From positions 1 to 5,261 of the forward strand of contig DNMQ01000418.1 in the NCBI GenBank assembly GCA_003488145.1: a stretch of 5,261 nt of DNA. The letters are read 5' to 3'. Within the stretch, counting starts at the first letter, position 1. Every line of letters begins with the position of its first letter. A program made the position numbers and the translations under genes. The notes beneath the pieces were generated by a model. That model worked only from the letters and a program-made list of their open reading frames with translations. It was not told the DNA's origin and did no database searches. This document shows, one piece after another, positions 4,863 through 5,261 of this stretch. Source of the stretch: Pseudomonas sp. (lineage in GTDB: Bacteria > Pseudomonadota > Gammaproteobacteria > Pseudomonadales > Pseudomonadaceae).

Positions 4863-5261
4863 GGCGCGCCACCTCTTCCAGCGTGCCGTGCTCCTCGAAC
4901 AGGTGGCTCGCGCCGGGCACCACCACCAGCTGGTGCTCGCACTGCAGTCGTGCCGCGGCGGCACGGTTGAGCTCCAGCACCTCCAGGTCGCGGCTGCCGA
5001 CGATGAACAGCGAAGCGGCGTGGACTCGTGCCAGCGACGGCTCGGCCAGGTCGACGCGCCCCCCGCGCGAGACCACTGCCGCGATGTCGGCTGGGCGCGA
5101 AGCCGCGGTGGTGAGCGCCGCGGCCGCACCGGTGCTGGCACCGAACAGACCGATGCGCAGCTCGCGCAGTTGTGCATCGCTGCTCAGCTGATCGATCACG
5201 CCCGTCAGGCGCTGGCTGAGCAAGGGGATGTCGAAGCGCAGCTGGCGGGTGATCTCGTCGA
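4828..5261 (-). CDS. Dienelactone-hydrolase-family alpha/beta hydrolase, C-terminal part
   Basis: The reading frame runs from the right window edge to TAG at 4830-4828, giving 143 complete residues with no start inside; the TTG at 5223 is in frame but the family similarity continues upstream of it (RFDIPLLSQRL). Within the visible fragment the nucleophile elbow GASTG has Ser42 (codon 5136-5134). GSRD supplies Asp91 and GASHLFEE supplies His119, so a complete Ser-Asp-His triad is present. True dienelactone hydrolase uses Cys at the nucleophile, so this is a serine hydrolase variant with unknown substrate. A stand-alone member of about 215 residues would have its start roughly 70-80 codons beyond the edge. 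In some genomes this domain is fused behind a phosphoribosyltransferase domain, which cannot be tested here. The gene converges on the reductase with only 22 nt between stop codons. Confidence 0.8.
   Translation of the reverse strand, partial: DEITRQLRFDIPLLSQRLTGVIDQLSSDAQLRELRIGLFGASTGAAAALTTAASRPADIAAVVSRGGRVDLAEPSLARVHAASLFIVGSRDLEVLELNRAAAARLQCEHQLVVVPGASHLFEEHGTLEEVARLAGDWFVRHLV

Noticed and set aside
4083..5177. Minus-strand open frame of 364 codons crossing the hydrolase and the reductase antisense
   Set aside because: It runs through two genes with clear catalytic motifs in other frames, and its composition (Arg, Ala, Gln, His) is that of a shadow frame.

Overview
The window looks like chromosomal DNA of a high-GC gammaproteobacterium. 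Pseudomonas or a close relative such as Stutzerimonas fits best, judging from strong GC at third codon positions, AGGAGG-type ribosome binding sites and the families present. No RNA gene, insertion sequence, integrase, CRISPR array or phage gene is visible. The genus is an inference from style and protein families, not from a search.

Layout. (1) Positions 1-517, minus strand: the start of a monovalent cation/proton antiporter (Mrp/Mnh/Sha type) operon, with a complete subunit E gene and the first codons of subunit F, joined by an ATGA overlap. (2) Positions 518-781: a divergent intergenic region with two GC-rich inverted repeats; it should hold the promoters for both directions. (3) Positions 782-3704, plus strand: three genes with overlapping ends. 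They are a short-form CstA transporter (558 aa), an 88-residue protein ending in Cys-Cys (I recall this family as 'cory-CC-star'), and a single-domain ArsA/Get3-family ATPase (330 aa). (4) Positions 3798-4805, plus strand: a classical short-chain dehydrogenase/reductase with an unusual hydrophobic C-terminal tail, behind its own strong ribosome binding site. (5) Positions 4828-5261, minus strand: the C-terminal part of a serine-type dienelactone-hydrolase-family protein, convergent with the reductase and cut by the window edge.

How the genes may work together. The most interesting unit is cstA / CC-terminal small protein / ArsA-type ATPase. The overlaps (GTGA between the first two genes, 10 nt between the second and third) imply translational coupling and probably a stoichiometric or functional link. 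CstA relatives in E. coli (CstA, BtsT) import peptides or pyruvate and are encoded next to a small soluble protein (YbdD, YjiX) that, as I recall, also ends in Cys-Cys. Here an unrelated small protein with the same terminal Cys-Cys occupies that position and is joined to a P-loop ATPase of a family that either binds metalloids through cysteines or delivers C-terminal tail-anchored membrane proteins. A transporter with a small partner and a dedicated ATPase is a reasonable candidate for an under-described uptake or membrane-protein assembly system. The function of the trio is inference. The antiporter, reductase and hydrolase look like ordinary neighbours, except that the reductase carries a tail-anchor-like C-terminus beside a Get3 homologue.
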